A stretch of DNA of 64,000 nucleotides from assembly GCF_013387475.1 (NCBI RefSeq), contig NZ_VWNB01000006.1, forward strand, positions 62,001 to 126,000. The letters run 5' to 3'. Made by a program: the position numbers and the translations under genes. This document shows positions 16,921 through 29,289 of this stretch, piece by piece. The notes beneath the pieces were generated by a model, which was not told the DNA's origin, did not search any database, and saw only the letters and a program-made list of their open reading frames with translations. Source of the stretch: Mariprofundus sp. KV (lineage in GTDB: Bacteria > Pseudomonadota > Zetaproteobacteria > Mariprofundales > Mariprofundaceae). Every line of letters begins with the position of its first letter. Position 1 is the first letter of the stretch.

Positions 16921-17252
16921 CGCTTGCTCCCCTCACGCTTCACGCCTGACACCTCACTGCTTCTGCCTTCCGGCATAATCAACATGATCTCATCGGGGTA
17001 GACATATCCCAACTCACGGTGCACCAGCTCCTCAAGTGCATCAGGATCATTTCTCAGCCGAAGCACCTCTTCGGCCAGTCGCTCCCGATCAGCCAGAAGC
17101 TCTTCAAGCTCCTGCCTGAGCATGCCGGTCTGCATCGCCTCCTGGCGATAGACCAGATAGCCGTGATCGGAAAAAATCAGGCTCCAGGTCATGTAACAGA
17201 GGGCAACGCCGGAGAGTCCCCAGAAGAGCCAGCGACCTGCCAATTTCACCAC
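16917..17252 (-). CDS. ftsB: Septum formation initiator FtsB/DivIC family
   Basis: This 111-residue bitopic protein has one transmembrane helix near the N-terminus (WLFWGLSGVALCYMTWSLIF). A periplasmic coiled coil of Leu/Glu heptads follows (about 40-75), then the family end (LVHRELGYVYPDEIMLIMPE). FtsB links FtsL and FtsQ in the divisome. Its place after eno is the usual one in proteobacteria. A GTG start is likely. Confidence 0.85.
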   Translation of the reverse strand: MVKLAGRWLFWGLSGVALCYMTWSLIFSDHGYLVYRQEAMQTGMLRQELEELLADRERLAEEVLRLRNDPDALEELVHRELGYVYPDEIMLIMPEGRSSEVSGVKREGSKR

Positions 17253-17296
17253 TTCAGATACTCACTGCGCCAACAGGCGCGGCCTTCTCTCCCCAA

Positions 17297-18580
17297 TCAG
17301 GAAGAGAGACCGAAAGCAGCATGGCCGGCGAAACGTGCAGCACTACCAAGCTCCTCTTCAATACGCAGCAGCTGATTATATTTTGCCATACGATCTGAGC
17401 GCGATGCCGAACCGGTCTTGATCTGACCGGTTGAGAGTGCCACGGCCAGATCAGCAATAGTTGCATCCTCGGTCTCACCCGAGCGGTGGCTCATCATGCA
17501 GCGGTAGCCTGCATCGTGTGCCATGTTCACCGCAGCGATCGTCTCGGTCAGCGTGCCGATCTGGTTGACCTTCACCAGCAGCGCGTTGGCAATACCCTTA
17601 TCGATGCCCTCTTTGAGAATCGCAGGATTGGTTACAAACAGATCATCACCGACCAGCTGCACACGTTTGCCGACACGTTCAGTCAACAGTTTCCAGCCAT
17701 CCCAGTCATTCTCGTCCAGACCATCTTCAATGGAGACAATCGGATACTGTCTGCAGAGTGAGTCAATCAGATCAACCATACCTGCAGCGTCAAGCTTGCG
17801 GTTGCCTTCACCGGCCAGCACATACATGCCGTCACGGTAGAATTCAGATGCAGCCATATCCGAACAGATCACAATATCGGAGCCAGCCTTCAGGCCTGCT
17901 TTCTCAATCGCTTCAAGGATAACGGTGATACCCTCTTCATTGGATCCGAGATTCGGGGCAAAACCGCCCTCATCACCCACGGCAGTGATATGACCACCGG
18001 CTTTAAGTACAGATTTCAGCGCATGGAAAACTTCAGCACCCATATCCATCGATTCAGCGAATGAGGATGCACCGGCAGGTGCGATCATGTACTCCTGAAA
18101 ATCGATACTGTTATCAGCGTGGGAACCGCCATTGATCACGTTCATGCACGGAACCGGCATCAGATTGGCATCAGCGCCACCGAGATAACGGAACAGCGAC
18201 TGGCCATTCTCTGTGGCCTGTGCCTTGGCTACAGCCATCGATACACCGAGAATCGCATTCGCACCCAGACGTCCTTTGTTTGCTGTACCATCAAGCTTAA
18301 TCAGTGCGTTATCCAGAGCCGCCAGATCAGCTGCATCCATACCTTTCACAGCCGCTGCAATAGCACCATTGACATTGGCCACAGCATTTTTAACACCTTT
18401 ACCTTCAAGGCGGGAGCCGCCATCGCGCAGCTCTACGGCTTCGCGCGAACCTGTGGAGGCACCACTTGGAACTGCTGCACGTGCAAAGGCACCACCAGCC
18501 AGTGTTACATCAACCTCAACGGTTGGGTTACCACGAGAATCAAAAATTTCCCGTCCATGGACTTTTACAATTTCACTCAC
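17297..18580 (-). CDS. eno: Enolase
   Basis: At 427 residues it has the standard length. Diagnostic stretches are [19 protein letters not shown], the metal ligands in [14 protein letters not shown] and [10 protein letters not shown], and the catalytic Lys region [33 protein letters not shown] and [10 protein letters not shown] close the site. It interconverts 2-phosphoglycerate and phosphoenolpyruvate. It lies between kdsA and ftsB, the usual pyrG-kdsA-eno-ftsB order. Confidence 0.97.
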   Translation of the reverse strand: MSEIVKVHGREIFDSRGNPTVEVDVTLAGGAFARAAVPSGASTGSREAVELRDGGSRLEGKGVKNAVANVNGAIAAAVKGMDAADLAALDNALIKLDGTANKGRLGANAILGVSMAVAKAQATENGQSLFRYLGGADANLMPVPCMNVINGGSHADNSIDFQEYMIAPAGASSFAESMDMGAEVFHALKSVLKAGGHITAVGDEGGFAPNLGSNEEGITVILEAIEKAGLKAGSDIVICSDMAASEFYRDGMYVLAGEGNRKLDAAGMVDLIDSLCRQYPIVSIEDGLDENDWDGWKLLTERVGKRVQLVGDDLFVTNPAILKEGIDKGIANALLVKVNQIGTLTETIAAVNMAHDAGYRCMMSHRSGETEDATIADLAVALSTGQIKTGSASRSDRMAKYNQLLRIEEELGSAARFAGHAAFGLSS

Positions 18581-18665
18581 TCTCTTATCTCCTGTGTCCG
18601 ACCCGATTGCCGAACATCTTTCTTTCGTTTCAATTTATTTCGGCAGGTCATCCTGACCGGTGCCG

Positions 18666-19489
18666 TTAACTCTCTTTGGCGATCTCATCCAACCGTTTCA
18701 GGCGGTTCAGCAGCTTCGGCAGATCAGCCAGGGCCAGCGAATTGGGACCATCGGAGAGTGCTTTATCCGGATCCGGATGCACCTCCATAAATAGTGCTGC
18801 AATGCCTGTGGCCACAGCAGCCTGTGACAGACCCGGCACAAATTCGCGATTACCGCCGGTTGCACCACCAAGGCCACCCGGCTGTTGTACCGAATGGGTG
18901 GCATCAAAAACAAGTGGTGCGCCAAACTCTTTCATCACCAGCAGCGAGCGCATATCCGACACAAGATTATTGTAGCCAAAACTTGCGCCTCGCTCACAGA
19001 GCATGATCTGGTTATTACCGGTCGCCAGCGCCTTATCGAGCACATGTTTCATATCCCAGGGAGCCAGAAACTGCCCCTTCTTGATATTCACAGGTTTACC
19101 GGTCTCTGCCACAGCCTGAATAAAATCGGTCTGACGACAGAGAAATGCCGGGGTCTGTAGTATGTCGGCGACCTCGGCCACTGCTTTAGCCTGCTCAGGC
19201 GTATGCACATCAGTGATAATCGGCAGACCGAGATCATCCTTAACCCGTTGCAGAATCTTCAGCCCCTCATCAAGACCGGGGCCTCGAAAACCATCTTTGC
19301 TTGTACGGTTGGCTTTATCAAAGCTCGATTTGAACACCAGCGGCACACCCGCATCTGCAGCGATCGCAGCAATCGCTTCGGCTGTTTTCAGGGTAAAGGA
19401 TTCACCTTCAATGACACATGGCCCGGCAAAAAGAACCAATGGCAGATGATTGGCGATCCTGATGTCGCCTACAGAGACGACTGAAGCCA

Positions 19490-19490
<1 letters not shown>
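18666..19490 (-). CDS. kdsA: 3-deoxy-D-manno-octulosonate 8-phosphate synthase
   Basis: This 274-residue TIM-barrel enzyme condenses phosphoenolpyruvate with arabinose 5-phosphate to KDO 8-phosphate for lipid A and [35 protein letters not shown] and [14 protein letters not shown]-like segments are typical. The Cys in AGPC is the metal ligand of the metal-dependent class; the E. coli enzyme has Asn there. The gene overlaps the pyrG stop by one base and is followed by eno. Confidence 0.94.
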
Positions 19491-21175
<1,685 letters not shown>

Positions 21176-21190
21176 TTAACAGACGGGCGG

Positions 21191-24100
21191 TCAGCACCAT
21201 TTTCTGGCATTGCGGAACATGCGCATCCACGGGCCATCCTCTCCCCAGCCTTGCGGCTTCCAGGAGTACTGGGAACTACGGAACAGACGCTCGGGATGCG
21301 GCATCATAATCGTGAAACGGCCATCGGCAGTGGTAAAACCGGTCAAACCATTCGGCGAGCCGTTCGGGTTATGCGGATAGCTTGTTGCAGCGGCACCATC
21401 AGGGCCAAGATAACGCAGTGCCGAGAGGGCATTGGCCTGCTGATCAGCTGTAGCAAATTCAGCTCTGCCCTCGCCATGAGCGACGACCAGCGGCATTTTC
21501 GAGCCAGCCATACCATCAAGGAAGATCGAAGGCGACTGGAGCACCTCCACCTGCAGCAGGCGCGCCTCGAACTGCTCTGAGCGGTTACGCTCAAAACTCG
21601 GCCAGTTTTCAGCACCCGGAATAATGGTTTTCAGACCACTCATCATCTGACAGCCGTTACAGACACCCAGCGCAAACGAGTCACTGCGATGGAAGAAGGC
21701 ATCAAACTGATCACGCGCCCGCCCATTAAACATCACCGAGTTGGCCCAGCCGCGCCCGGCACCGAGCACATCACCAAAGGAGAAACCACCACAGGCCACC
21801 AGCCCCTGAAACTCATCAAGGCTGCGACGTCCTGCAATGACATCGGACATATGCAGATCGACACAATCAAAACCGGCCCGATCAAAGGCAGCAGCCATCT
21901 CAACCTGACCGTTTACCCCCTGCTCTCGAAGCACAGCCATTTTCGGCCTCGCCTTACCAATATAGGGGGCAGTGATATCCTCTTGCGGATCAAAAGTAAG
22001 TTCTGAAAACAGTCCGTCATCTTCGGTATTCGCGATCGCGTTAAATGCCTCTTCAGCACAGGATGGGTTATCACGCAGTGCCTGCATACGGAAGCTGGTC
22101 TCAGCCCATAACTGCTGCAGAACCTGTACATTTTCACTGTAAACAGCGTGATCATGGCAAGCCATAACAATGCGCCCATCGTTGCGCGGATGACCGATAA
22201 TATGAGCCACATGGGCAAGCCCATGATCAGCAAGAAGCACCAGTACCCTTTCACGATCAGCACGGCGGATCTGAATCACAGCCCCCAACTCTTCGGAGAA
22301 GAGGACGCGTGCCTCATCACCGCTCTGGTCACCCATCAATGTCTCCAGATGAATTTTCAGACCTGTACGGGCAGCAAAGGCCATCTCCGCCAGTGCGGCA
22401 AACAGACCACCATCAGAGCGATCATGGTACGCCAGCAGAAGCCCTTCACTATTCAAACACTGGATACCATTGAAAAAGGCTTTCAGCAGTGCCGCATCAT
22501 CAACATCAGGGACGGCTTCACCGGTCACACCATAAACCTGCGCCAGTGCAGAGCCACCCAGACGATGCTGGCCATCACCCAGATCAAGCAGAATCAGATC
22601 GCTGTCACCCTGATCCAGTTGCAGTTCAGGCGTGAGTGTTTTACGGATATCAGAGACCGGAGCAAATGCAGAGATAATCAGCGACAGCGGTGAGAACATC
22701 TCACGCTTGCCATCTTCATGTTGCCAGACCGATTTCATTGAGAGTGAATCTTTACCCACAGGGATGGAGATACCGAGTTCAGGACAGAGCTCCATACCCA
22801 CCGCTTTCACGGTATCAAACAGACGCGCATCCTCACCTTCGTGACCACAAGCCGCCATCCAGTTGGCCGAGAGCTTGATGTCACCGATTTTTTCAACCGC
22901 TGCGGCAGCAACATTGGTCAGCGCCTCACCAATTGCCATGCGGCCGGAGGCCGGCGCATCGAGAACGGCAATGGGGGTGCGTTCACCCATGCACATCGCT
23001 TCACCTGTATAGTTCGTATAATCGGTTGCAGTTACCGCCACATCTGCGACCGGCACCTGCCATCTGCCAACCATCTGATCACGGGCTACAAGGCCGGTGA
23101 TGGAGCGGTCACCAATGGTGATCAGAAACTCTTTACTGCCCACCGCAGGCAGACGCATGACGCGCTGAACCGCCTCATTCAGATCAATGGCACTCAGATC
23201 CAGAACTTCATGTTTGCTTGGTGTGTGGGTGACCTCACGCACCATCTTCGGCGGCTTACCAAGCAGCACATTCAGTGAGATATCAACCGGCTGATTATCA
23301 AATTCAGGATCATGAACCGTAAGATCGCGCTGCTCTCTGGCTTCACCAAGCACAGCAAACAGGCAGCGCTCACGCTCACACAGCTCTGTAAACAGGGCGC
23401 GAGATTCAGGTGCAATGGCCAGCATGTAGCGCTCCTGCGCCTCATTACACCAGATCTGCATCGGGCTCATGCCCGGCTCCATATTGTGCACAGCACGCAG
23501 ATCAACCCAGCCGCCACGGCCTGCATCATCAATCAATTCAGGCACGGCATTGGAGAGACCACCGGCACCGATATCATGGATAAAGAGAATCGGGTTGTTA
23601 TCACCCATCTGCCAGCAGCGATCCAGAACCTCCTGACAACGACGCTCCATCTCAGGGTTGCCGCGCTGTACGGAATCAAAATCAAGGGACTCGGCATTGG
23701 CACCTGTATCCATACTCGATGCAGCACCACCACCAAGACCGATCAACATGGCCGGACCACCCAACTGAATAATCAGACTGCCAACCGGCACCTCTTTTTT
23801 ATAGACATGGCGGGCATCGATATTACCAACACCACCGGCGATCATGATCGGTTTGTGATAACCACGCAGCTCCCCTGCCACCTCCTGCTCATAGGTGCGG
23901 AAATAACCGGCAAGGTTCGGACGGCCAAATTCATTGTTAAAGGCTGCAGCACCAATCGGACCATCAATCATAATATCGAGTGCCGAGACAATACGATCGG
24001 GCTTGCCGTAATCGACCTCCCACGGCTGCTCAAATCCGGGAATGCGAAGATTGGAAACGGAGAAACCGCACAGACCCGCCTTCGGCTTGGAGCCGATGCC

Positions 24101-25081
24101 GGTCGCCCCCTCATCGCGAATCTCGCCACCGGAACCGGTAGCAGCACCGGCAAACGGAGAGATGGCCGTAGGATGATTGTGCGTCTCCACCTTCATCAGA
24201 ATGTGCAGATCATCATCATGTGCTTTGTAGTGGCCATCGCGATCCGGATAGAAGCGTTTAGACTTGCCGCCTTCAATCACCGAGGAGTTATCACTATAAG
24301 CGACCAGCGTGCCTTCAGGATTAAGCTGATGGGTATTGCGAATCATCGCAAACAGGGAGCGATCCATTGGCTCGCCATCGATCACCCAGTCGGCATTAAA
24401 AATCTTGTGGCGGCAGTGCTCGGAGTTGGCCTGGGCAAACATCATCAACTCGGCATCGGAGGGGTTGCGCTCAAGGCGCGTGAAATTCTCAAGCAGATAA
24501 TCGATCTCATCTTCGGCCAGCGCCAGCCCCAGTTCTCGATTGGCCGTTTCAAGGGCTGCACGACCACCGCCCAGCAGGTCTATTTTGACCAGCGGTGCCG
24601 GTGCATGATGGGCAAAGAGAAGATCAAGTTCATTGACATCGGAGAGTACCGACTCAGTCATGCGATCATGCAGCAGCGCGGAGACCTCGGCATGCAGCTC
24701 GTGTGGCACACCACTGATATGGTAGACAATACCACGCTCCAGACGAACCAGCGCGTCCAGGCCACAGAGACCTGCAATATCGGTAGCCTTGGATGACCAC
24801 GGGCTGATCGTGCCGATACGCGGCACCACAATAAACAGGTTATCGGCTGCATGATCGCCAAACAGATCGACCTCATCACCCAGCAGCTCGGCAAGACGTT
24901 TCGTATCATCAGCAGCCCAGCCGGCAGCCACCTCTGCTACATGGATAAAGTCGGCCTGAATCGCTGTATCGGCAACTCCCAGCGCTTTTATCGCGGCAAG
25001 CAGCTTATCTCGCCGAAAGTCGGAGAGCGCGCTTTTACCTTTGAGTGTAATAATCGGGGTTGAGGAGGTCTGATCGGTCAT
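21191..25081 (-). CDS. purL: Phosphoribosylformylglycinamidine synthase, large fused form
   Basis: This is a single-chain enzyme of 1296 residues, as in gamma- and beta-proteobacteria. An N-terminal PurS-like part and a linker ([20 protein letters not shown]) precede two AIRS-type ATP-binding halves ([25 protein letters not shown]). A C-terminal PurQ glutaminase follows ([16 protein letters not shown], nucleophile in GVCNGCQMM, His/Glu in HPERLFR). It converts FGAR plus glutamine to FGAM in purine synthesis. It sits between rplS and pyrG with no obvious riboswitch in the 130-bp spacer. Confidence 0.97.
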   Translation of the reverse strand: MTDQTSSTPIITLKGKSALSDFRRDKLLAAIKALGVADTAIQADFIHVAEVAAGWAADDTKRLAELLGDEVDLFGDHAADNLFIVVPRIGTISPWSSKATDIAGLCGLDALVRLERGIVYHISGVPHELHAEVSALLHDRMTESVLSDVNELDLLFAHHAPAPLVKIDLLGGGRAALETANRELGLALAEDEIDYLLENFTRLERNPSDAELMMFAQANSEHCRHKIFNADWVIDGEPMDRSLFAMIRNTHQLNPEGTLVAYSDNSSVIEGGKSKRFYPDRDGHYKAHDDDLHILMKVETHNHPTAISPFAGAATGSGGEIRDEGATGIGSKPKAGLCGFSVSNLRIPGFEQPWEVDYGKPDRIVSALDIMIDGPIGAAAFNNEFGRPNLAGYFRTYEQEVAGELRGYHKPIMIAGGVGNIDARHVYKKEVPVGSLIIQLGGPAMLIGLGGGAASSMDTGANAESLDFDSVQRGNPEMERRCQEVLDRCWQMGDNNPILFIHDIGAGGLSNAVPELIDDAGRGGWVDLRAVHNMEPGMSPMQIWCNEAQERYMLAIAPESRALFTELCERERCLFAVLGEAREQRDLTVHDPEFDNQPVDISLNVLLGKPPKMVREVTHTPSKHEVLDLSAIDLNEAVQRVMRLPAVGSKEFLITIGDRSITGLVARDQMVGRWQVPVADVAVTATDYTNYTGEAMCMGERTPIAVLDAPASGRMAIGEALTNVAAAAVEKIGDIKLSANWMAACGHEGEDARLFDTVKAVGMELCPELGISIPVGKDSLSMKSVWQHEDGKREMFSPLSLIISAFAPVSDIRKTLTPELQLDQGDSDLILLDLGDGQHRLGGSALAQVYGVTGEAVPDVDDAALLKAFFNGIQCLNSEGLLLAYHDRSDGGLFAALAEMAFAARTGLKIHLETLMGDQSGDEARVLFSEELGAVIQIRRADRERVLVLLADHGLAHVAHIIGHPRNDGRIVMACHDHAVYSENVQVLQQLWAETSFRMQALRDNPSCAEEAFNAIANTEDDGLFSELTFDPQEDITAPYIGKARPKMAVLREQGVNGQVEMAAAFDRAGFDCVDLHMSDVIAGRRSLDEFQGLVACGGFSFGDVLGAGRGWANSVMFNGRARDQFDAFFHRSDSFALGVCNGCQMMSGLKTIIPGAENWPSFERNRSEQFEARLLQVEVLQSPSIFLDGMAGSKMPLVVAHGEGRAEFATADQQANALSALRYLGPDGAAATSYPHNPNGSPNGLTGFTTADGRFTIMMPHPERLFRSSQYSWKPQGWGEDGPWMRMFRNARKWC

Positions 25082-25152
25082 ATCCGCATCCTATGATCTC
25101 ACGAACGGAAACCAAGCAGAAAATTCAAGGTGTATGATGGCCTGTGAGAAAA

Positions 25153-25178
25153 AGAAAAAGGGGAGCCGAAGCCCCCCT
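25153..25178 (-). terminator. Rho-independent terminator of rplS
   Basis: On the minus strand GGGGGGC and GCTCCCC form a 7-bp stem with a TTCG tetraloop, followed by TTTTTC. It separates rplS from purL. Confidence 0.85.
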
Positions 25179-25213
25179 TTAAATCCTGTTGCCTGATAAC
25201 AACCGGTCTGGTC

Positions 25214-25582
25214 TTAGTAGCGACGCTCGCGGATACGGGCAGCCTTACCACGCAGATCACGCAGGTAGTAGAGCTTGGCACGACGAACACGGCCGTGACG
25301 AACTACAGTAATACTCTCCAACATCGGAGAGTGCAGCGGGAATACACGCTCAACACCAACACTGTTGGAAATCTTGCGGACAGTGAAGCTGCTGGAGATG
25401 CCTTTGTTATGACGGGCGATAACAACACCCTCATAGGCCTGCAGACGTTCAGTCCTCACTACGCCATTTTTGGTGTCTTTAAAATCGATAAGACGTACGT
25501 TTACGCGGACGGTATCGCCCTCACGGAAAGACGGGATATCATCACGTAGCTGATCTTTAGTTACATCATCCAGTGCACGCAT
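25214..25582 (-). CDS. rplS: 50S ribosomal protein L19
   Basis: The 122-residue protein shows the L19 consensus: [15 protein letters not shown], the central [35 protein letters not shown] and a basic tail with [19 protein letters not shown]. In most bacteria rplS follows trmD. Here trmD, rimM and rpsP lie about 33 kb away, and the gene is preceded only by the RNA methyltransferase. Confidence 0.97.
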   Translation of the reverse strand: MRALDDVTKDQLRDDIPSFREGDTVRVNVRLIDFKDTKNGVVRTERLQAYEGVVIARHNKGISSSFTVRKISNSVGVERVFPLHSPMLESITVVRHGRVRRAKLYYLRDLRGKAARIRERRY

Positions 25583-25625
25583 TTTGTTTTGCCTCCAAAC
25601 TTAACCACTGTCGGGCCTATATTTT

Positions 25626-26156
25626 TCAACCTTTTTTCAAGCGATCCAGATAAATCGCCAAGGCAGCCCGTACAGAAAGGTGGCGCACTTTACCGATACC
25701 TTCTATCGGTGACAACCATCCATTTGCATCTGGCATGTTTTCGCTATCCAGACCCCAACCTGTTCCCAGCACAATCAGGTGTTTTCCAGCCATTCTCGGG
25801 ATCTCTGAGGGCTCAATCGTCTGCCCCTGCGGCGGCGTCGCTGAGGTGTACCAGAGCTTGTAGTCATCCAATCCAGGAATCTCCTCAATGGATTTGACGC
25901 AGCGAATCGCCTGCAATACCTCACGGCGGCCGGGATTACGCTCACCGCCTGCCCCATTGAGATAGTAATCTGTCATGTCGTGAATCAGCGCATGCATGCC
26001 ATCGGCCGGATGCACCAGGAAGACCGGTGCCACATCATAAAAGGCACAGCAGCGTGCAAAATCGTGCACATCAATCGAGGTAATGGCGGTGGTTCCCGTC
26101 TCCCCTGTGCGGGTAAGGATAGGATGATGAACCAGTGCTACAGCAATTTCAGACAT
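25626..26156 (-). CDS. SPOUT-type RNA methyltransferase (Methyltrn_RNA_4 family)
   Basis: This 176-residue protein starts IAVALVHHPILTRTGETGTTA, with ITSIDVHDFARCCAFYDV and, later, LIVLGTGWGL followed by GKVRHLSVRAALAIYLDRL. The pattern matches the small TrmD-like, SAM-binding RNA methyltransferases usually encoded between trmD and rplS in delta-proteobacteria and deep-branching bacteria. The RNA target is unknown. Its 43-bp spacing from rplS keeps half of that ancestral arrangement. Confidence 0.8.
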   Translation of the reverse strand: MSEIAVALVHHPILTRTGETGTTAITSIDVHDFARCCAFYDVAPVFLVHPADGMHALIHDMTDYYLNGAGGERNPGRREVLQAIRCVKSIEEIPGLDDYKLWYTSATPPQGQTIEPSEIPRMAGKHLIVLGTGWGLDSENMPDANGWLSPIEGIGKVRHLSVRAALAIYLDRLKKG

Positions 26157-26217
26157 GGCGGCAGCTTAAACGCTCTTCTTTCCTACGCAAAGAAGATGAT
26201 GAACAGGCAGGCCTGAT

Positions 26218-26895
26218 CTATTTCCGATTTACAGGCTGCTGCGGAGTCTGCGGTAATTTGTAATCCTTCAGCTTGGTTGGCAAGGCCTTCTTCTTTCTGG
26301 CCTTTATCTTCTCAATTCGACGCAGGTTCTGCTGCGTATAGATCTGATAGAAAGCATTAAAAGCCAGCAGCCCTACCAGTGCACCGAAGATGTGTACCTG
26401 CCAGGGGGGGATATAACCGCGCGGCATATCCAGAGATGGTGGCATCAGCCCCAGATACTCCACGGCAACCTTTCCGATCAGCACCGCCAGAAGTGCATAA
26501 CCGAGAACGAACTGCAGATTAAAACCTCTGCTCTCAACAATCAGGTACCAGCTAACCACCATCCAGAGCATCATCACCATCGCCGACGCACCACGAAAAT
26601 ACTCCATAGCCGGCACCATCAGAACCACCAGCGCCGTAATCACCGGCATGGCAAACACAAGCGCGATCAGCAGGTGCAGCACCCTGGTAAAGCGGCCGAC
26701 GACAAGTGCGAGAAAAAAGAGCGTGCCGACGTCGGTTATCATATGACCACGGGAGTAGTGAACCAGATGCGCGCTCCACAGCCGCCACCATTCACCATTA
26801 AGAATGGCAAAGCGGTCAAATGCCAGCCGATCAAACTGATCGGGAACAAGAAACCAGAGAGCCGCAGTGGCGAGGATAAAGAGCAGACCAACCAT
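26218..26895 (-). CDS. Rhombosortase-like rhomboid membrane protein
   Basis: This 225-residue polytopic protein has about six hydrophobic helices. LNGEWWRLWSAHLVHYSRGH near residue 32 corresponds to the rhomboid L1 region. FRGASAM holds the expected catalytic Ser (GAS), and WQVHIFGALVG holds the His. The compact layout and NGEWWRL start resemble rhombosortases, which cleave GlyGly-CTERM proteins, but no such substrate is visible here. A Lys/Arg-rich cytoplasmic tail (IEKIKARKKKALPTK) follows the last helix. It is divergent from the cvfB-like gene. Confidence 0.7.
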   Translation of the reverse strand: MVGLLFILATAALWFLVPDQFDRLAFDRFAILNGEWWRLWSAHLVHYSRGHMITDVGTLFFLALVVGRFTRVLHLLIALVFAMPVITALVVLMVPAMEYFRGASAMVMMLWMVVSWYLIVESRGFNLQFVLGYALLAVLIGKVAVEYLGLMPPSLDMPRGYIPPWQVHIFGALVGLLAFNAFYQIYTQQNLRRIEKIKARKKKALPTKLKDYKLPQTPQQPVNRK

Positions 26896-27021
26896 GAGCC
26901 AAGAGTACGTCTTTAGATGTTTGGCGCAATGATACCCGTGTCACTGCAGGGGTTAACTCTTCGATGCAGTCGGGCCGTTTTACGTGTACCTTCGCCCTAT
27001 TCTTCTACAGGGATGTATTTT

Positions 27022-27879
27022 ATGACAGATATCGGCCGACTGAACAGACTGAAAGTGGTGAAAGAGCTGGATTTCGGTGTCTATCTCGATGGCGGTGAGC
27101 TGGGCGAAATTCTGATGCCAATCCGTTATGTGCCTGTGCCGTGCAATATTGGCGACGAGCTTGAAGTTTTTGTCTATCGTGATTCCGAAGATCGACTGAT
27201 CGCCACGACAGAAAAACCTTTCGCCATGGTTGGAGAGTTTGCCCTGCTCAAGGTTGTCTCTGTCACCAGCATGGGGGCCTTTCTTAACTGGGGGCTGATG
27301 AAAGATCTGCTGGTACCGTTCGGAGAGCAGAAACCGCGCATGGAGGAGGGTAAATCCTACGTTGTGCGCATCTATCTCGATGAGGAGAGCAATCGCATTG
27401 TCGGCTCGGCCAGACTCGATGATTTCCTCTACCGAGAATCCGAGGGCGAACTTGAGGCGGGAGAAGAGGTCTCCATCTTTATCTCCAACAAGAGTGATCT
27501 CGGTTATCAGGTGATTGTTAATGACACCTACTGGGGCCTGCTGCACAACAATGAGGTTGCGGTACCTCCCCGCCGCGGAGAGCGCCTGACCGGTTACATC
27601 AAAAACATTCGAGAGGATGGTCGCATCGACCTCTGTCTGCACAGCCAGCCAAGTGAGAAGACCGATGATGTTTCTCAGTTGATTATCCGTGCACTCAGAA
27701 AAAATGACGGTTTTATCACCACCACCGACAAAAGTTCGCCAGAAGAGATTCAACAGCAGTTCGGCGTCAGCAAAAAGATGTATAAAAAGGCCGTGGGTGC
27801 CCTCTATAAAAAGAAACAGATCACAATTGAGACCGATGGCATTCGTCTGCTCAATGCATGGGGCAGGAAAGAGAGTTAA
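27022..27879 (+). CDS. CvfB/YitL-type S1 RNA-binding protein
   Basis: The 285-residue protein consists of consecutive S1-like beta-barrel modules: GRLNRLKVVKELDFGVYLDG, then ALLKVVSVTSMGAFLNWG, then RLTGYIKNIREDGRIDLCL. A C-terminal winged-helix follows (EIQQQFGVSKKMYKKAVGAL). This is the layout of CvfB (YitL), an RNA-binding regulator described in Gram-positives and widespread in proteobacteria. I chose the ATG at 27022 because AGGGA is 8 nt upstream; the longer frame from 26917 lacks conservation. Confidence 0.85.
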   Translation: MTDIGRLNRLKVVKELDFGVYLDGGELGEILMPIRYVPVPCNIGDELEVFVYRDSEDRLIATTEKPFAMVGEFALLKVVSVTSMGAFLNWGLMKDLLVPFGEQKPRMEEGKSYVVRIYLDEESNRIVGSARLDDFLYRESEGELEAGEEVSIFISNKSDLGYQVIVNDTYWGLLHNNEVAVPPRRGERLTGYIKNIREDGRIDLCLHSQPSEKTDDVSQLIIRALRKNDGFITTTDKSSPEEIQQQFGVSKKMYKKAVGALYKKKQITIETDGIRLLNAWGRKES

Positions 27880-27962
27880 CGCTGGCAGTAACGGCAACCC
27901 TCAGCAGCTATACGTGCCAGAGAGGACAGATTTCAATCAAATTCCACCCCTTCGGAGGTTTT

Positions 27963-28790
27963 ATGAGCGATAAAAACAAGACCCGCAGCATGGCGCTGTT
28001 TTGCGATTTCGAGAATGTTGCTCTCGGGGTGCAGGATGCAAAGTATGCTGCCTTCGATATTCAGAAAGTGATGGAACGTCTACTCCTTAAAGGCAACATC
28101 GTCGTTAAGAAGGCCTACTGCGACTGGGAGCGCTACAAGAAATTTAAAGCCCCCATGCATGAGGCCTCCTTCGAACTGATTGAAATTCCTCATGTGCGCC
28201 AGAGCGGTAAAAACTCTGCGGATATACGCATGGTCGTTGATGCCCTCGACCTCTGTTACACCAAATCGCATGTGGATACCTTTGTTATCATCTCGGGCGA
28301 CTCCGATTTTTCACCACTGGTATCCAAGCTGCGCGAAAATGACAAGGTGGTGATCGGTGTCGGCGTAAAGAACTCGACATCCGACCTGCTCACCTCCAAC
28401 TGTGATGAGTTTATCTATTACGATGATCTGGTTCGCGACTCCGAAACCAGAGGTAAAGCCAAACGCAAGCGCAGCAGTACCAAGCCCAGGAGCAAGGCCG
28501 CCAGCCCGGATGTAAAAGAGGATCCCGAAACGCTGAAACAGGAGGGGATCGATCTGGTGATGGCAACGCTGGAGGATCTGTTTAAAGAGCGCGGCGAAGA
28601 GGAGAAGGTGTGGGGTTCGATGGTCAAACAGACACTGAAACGGCGTCAGCCCGGCTTCTCCGAGAGCTACCACGGCTTCCGCAGCTTCGGCCAGCTGCTC
28701 GATGAAGCGCAGGCGCGTGGCCTGCTGGTGCTTGAACTGGATGAAAAGTCTGGGGGTTACATCATCAAAAGCTTCTCGCAAGACGAATAA
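27963..28790 (+). CDS. NYN-domain (LabA-like) protein with C-terminal OST-HTH/LOTUS domain
   Basis: In this 275-residue protein residues about 10-155 form a NYN (PIN-like) domain. The acidic residues typical of the nuclease site occur in MALFCDFENVALGV, SADIRMVVDALDL and VIISGDSDFSPLVSKLRE. A basic linker (KAKRKRSSTKPRSK) leads to a C-terminal winged-helix OST-HTH module (about 195-270, VWGSMVKQTLKRRQPGFSES). Such proteins are thought to act on RNA. GGAGG lies 5 nt before the ATG at 27963; the frame is open further upstream but unconserved. It follows the cvfB-like gene by 83 bp. Confidence 0.85.
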   Translation: MSDKNKTRSMALFCDFENVALGVQDAKYAAFDIQKVMERLLLKGNIVVKKAYCDWERYKKFKAPMHEASFELIEIPHVRQSGKNSADIRMVVDALDLCYTKSHVDTFVIISGDSDFSPLVSKLRENDKVVIGVGVKNSTSDLLTSNCDEFIYYDDLVRDSETRGKAKRKRSSTKPRSKAASPDVKEDPETLKQEGIDLVMATLEDLFKERGEEEKVWGSMVKQTLKRRQPGFSESYHGFRSFGQLLDEAQARGLLVLELDEKSGGYIIKSFSQDE

Positions 28791-28823
28791 CACCCTGCCC
28801 GGCCTCCGCAACAGGGCAAAAGA

Positions 28824-28917
28824 GCTTCATCGTGGAAGCCCTGGAAAACAGTCTTAGTAAATCAGAACTGAAGGCGCGTTCTCTCTTGCTATGATGGTGG
28901 TATTTTTTTCATCTCTT
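28824..28917 (+). repeat. Promoter-like repeat, copy 2 (first copy at 1195)
   Basis: This copy aligns over about 90 bp with 1195-1286, sharing ggaaaacagtcttagtaaat and the extended -10 (TGCTATGAT, 28887-28895). Downstream it reads into a stretch with small hairpins (gggcc/ggccc near 28925-28940, cgagc/gctcg near 28952-28966) and no open reading frame. It then meets the minus-strand sRNA terminator at 29054. Confidence 0.65.
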
Positions 28918-29053
28918 TTAATTCGGGCCGTCATGGCCCTCACCCTGCAGACGAGCTAAAGCTCGACCAAACGGCTCCTGCCTTTTTGTCCAAAAAAGAG
29001 AGCAGCAAAAACAATTCAGTAGCTGTGCGGATAATCTGTAATTGTGCGACGAA

Positions 29054-29086
29054 CAAAAAAAAGGCCCCGGGGGAGGGTCCGGGGCC
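29054..29086 (-). terminator. Rho-independent terminator of the locus A minus-strand sRNA
   Basis: On the minus strand an 8-bp perfect stem (GGCCCCGG with CCGGGGCC) around ACCCTCCC is followed by a run of eight or nine T. The T-run lies only on the minus side, fixing the direction of transcription. Confidence 0.85.
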
Positions 29087-29195
29087 ATATTTGCACTTCT
29101 CAACACGAGTATAAATCAGTATCCGGAGGGTTAGGAGGGAGGGGAGGGAAAACCGACTCCGGACAACCCGTACGTTAGTGCGACTGTGTGATACC
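29054..29195 (-). ncRNA. Candidate minus-strand sRNA with C/U-rich loop (locus A)
   Basis: Read on the minus strand, a hairpin with the 7-bp stem TCCGGAG/CTCCGGA (29122-29128 with 29157-29163) exposes a 28-nt loop. The loop is dominated by CCCUCCCCUCCCUCC, and short GGUU/AACC arms can close inside it. About 35 nt later comes a rho-independent terminator, ggccccgg/ccggggcc, whose own loop is ACCCUCCC, followed by eight or nine T. The template strand in the hairpin has four G-tracts of three or more. It is homologous to the candidate at 32104-32225. The 5' end is not defined by sequence. Confidence 0.6.
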
Positions 29196-29262
29196 ACTAT
29201 GAATTGCCCATGAAAAAAAATTCATGCTTACTGTTGCAGATTAATGTGCCACTTTTGCAATG

Positions 29263-29279
29263 TTGGCATCATATATGCT
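29263..29279 (+). promoter_or_regulatory. Sigma54-like promoter upstream of 6S-like RNA A
   Basis: TTGGCATCATATATGCT has GG at 29265-29266 and GC at 29277-29278 with exactly 10 nt between, the -24/-12 spacing of sigma54 promoters. The TGGCA part matches consensus; the -12 block is ATGCT instead of TTGCT. The paralogous RNA at 51957 has the same GG-N10-GC at the same distance. No convincing sigma70 -35 is found at the right spacing. Confidence 0.45.
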
Positions 29280-29289
29280 CATAGATTGA

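Noticed and set aside
23312-24796. 494-codon open frame on the plus strand inside purL
   Set aside because: It is antisense to the strongly conserved purL, has no ribosome binding site, and its translation is low-complexity and His/Thr/Ile-rich, typical of a shadow frame in moderate-GC DNA.
26980-27897. 305-codon frame antisense to the cvfB-like gene
   Set aside because: The plus-strand frame shows S1-domain motifs and a good ribosome binding site; the antisense frame has neither.
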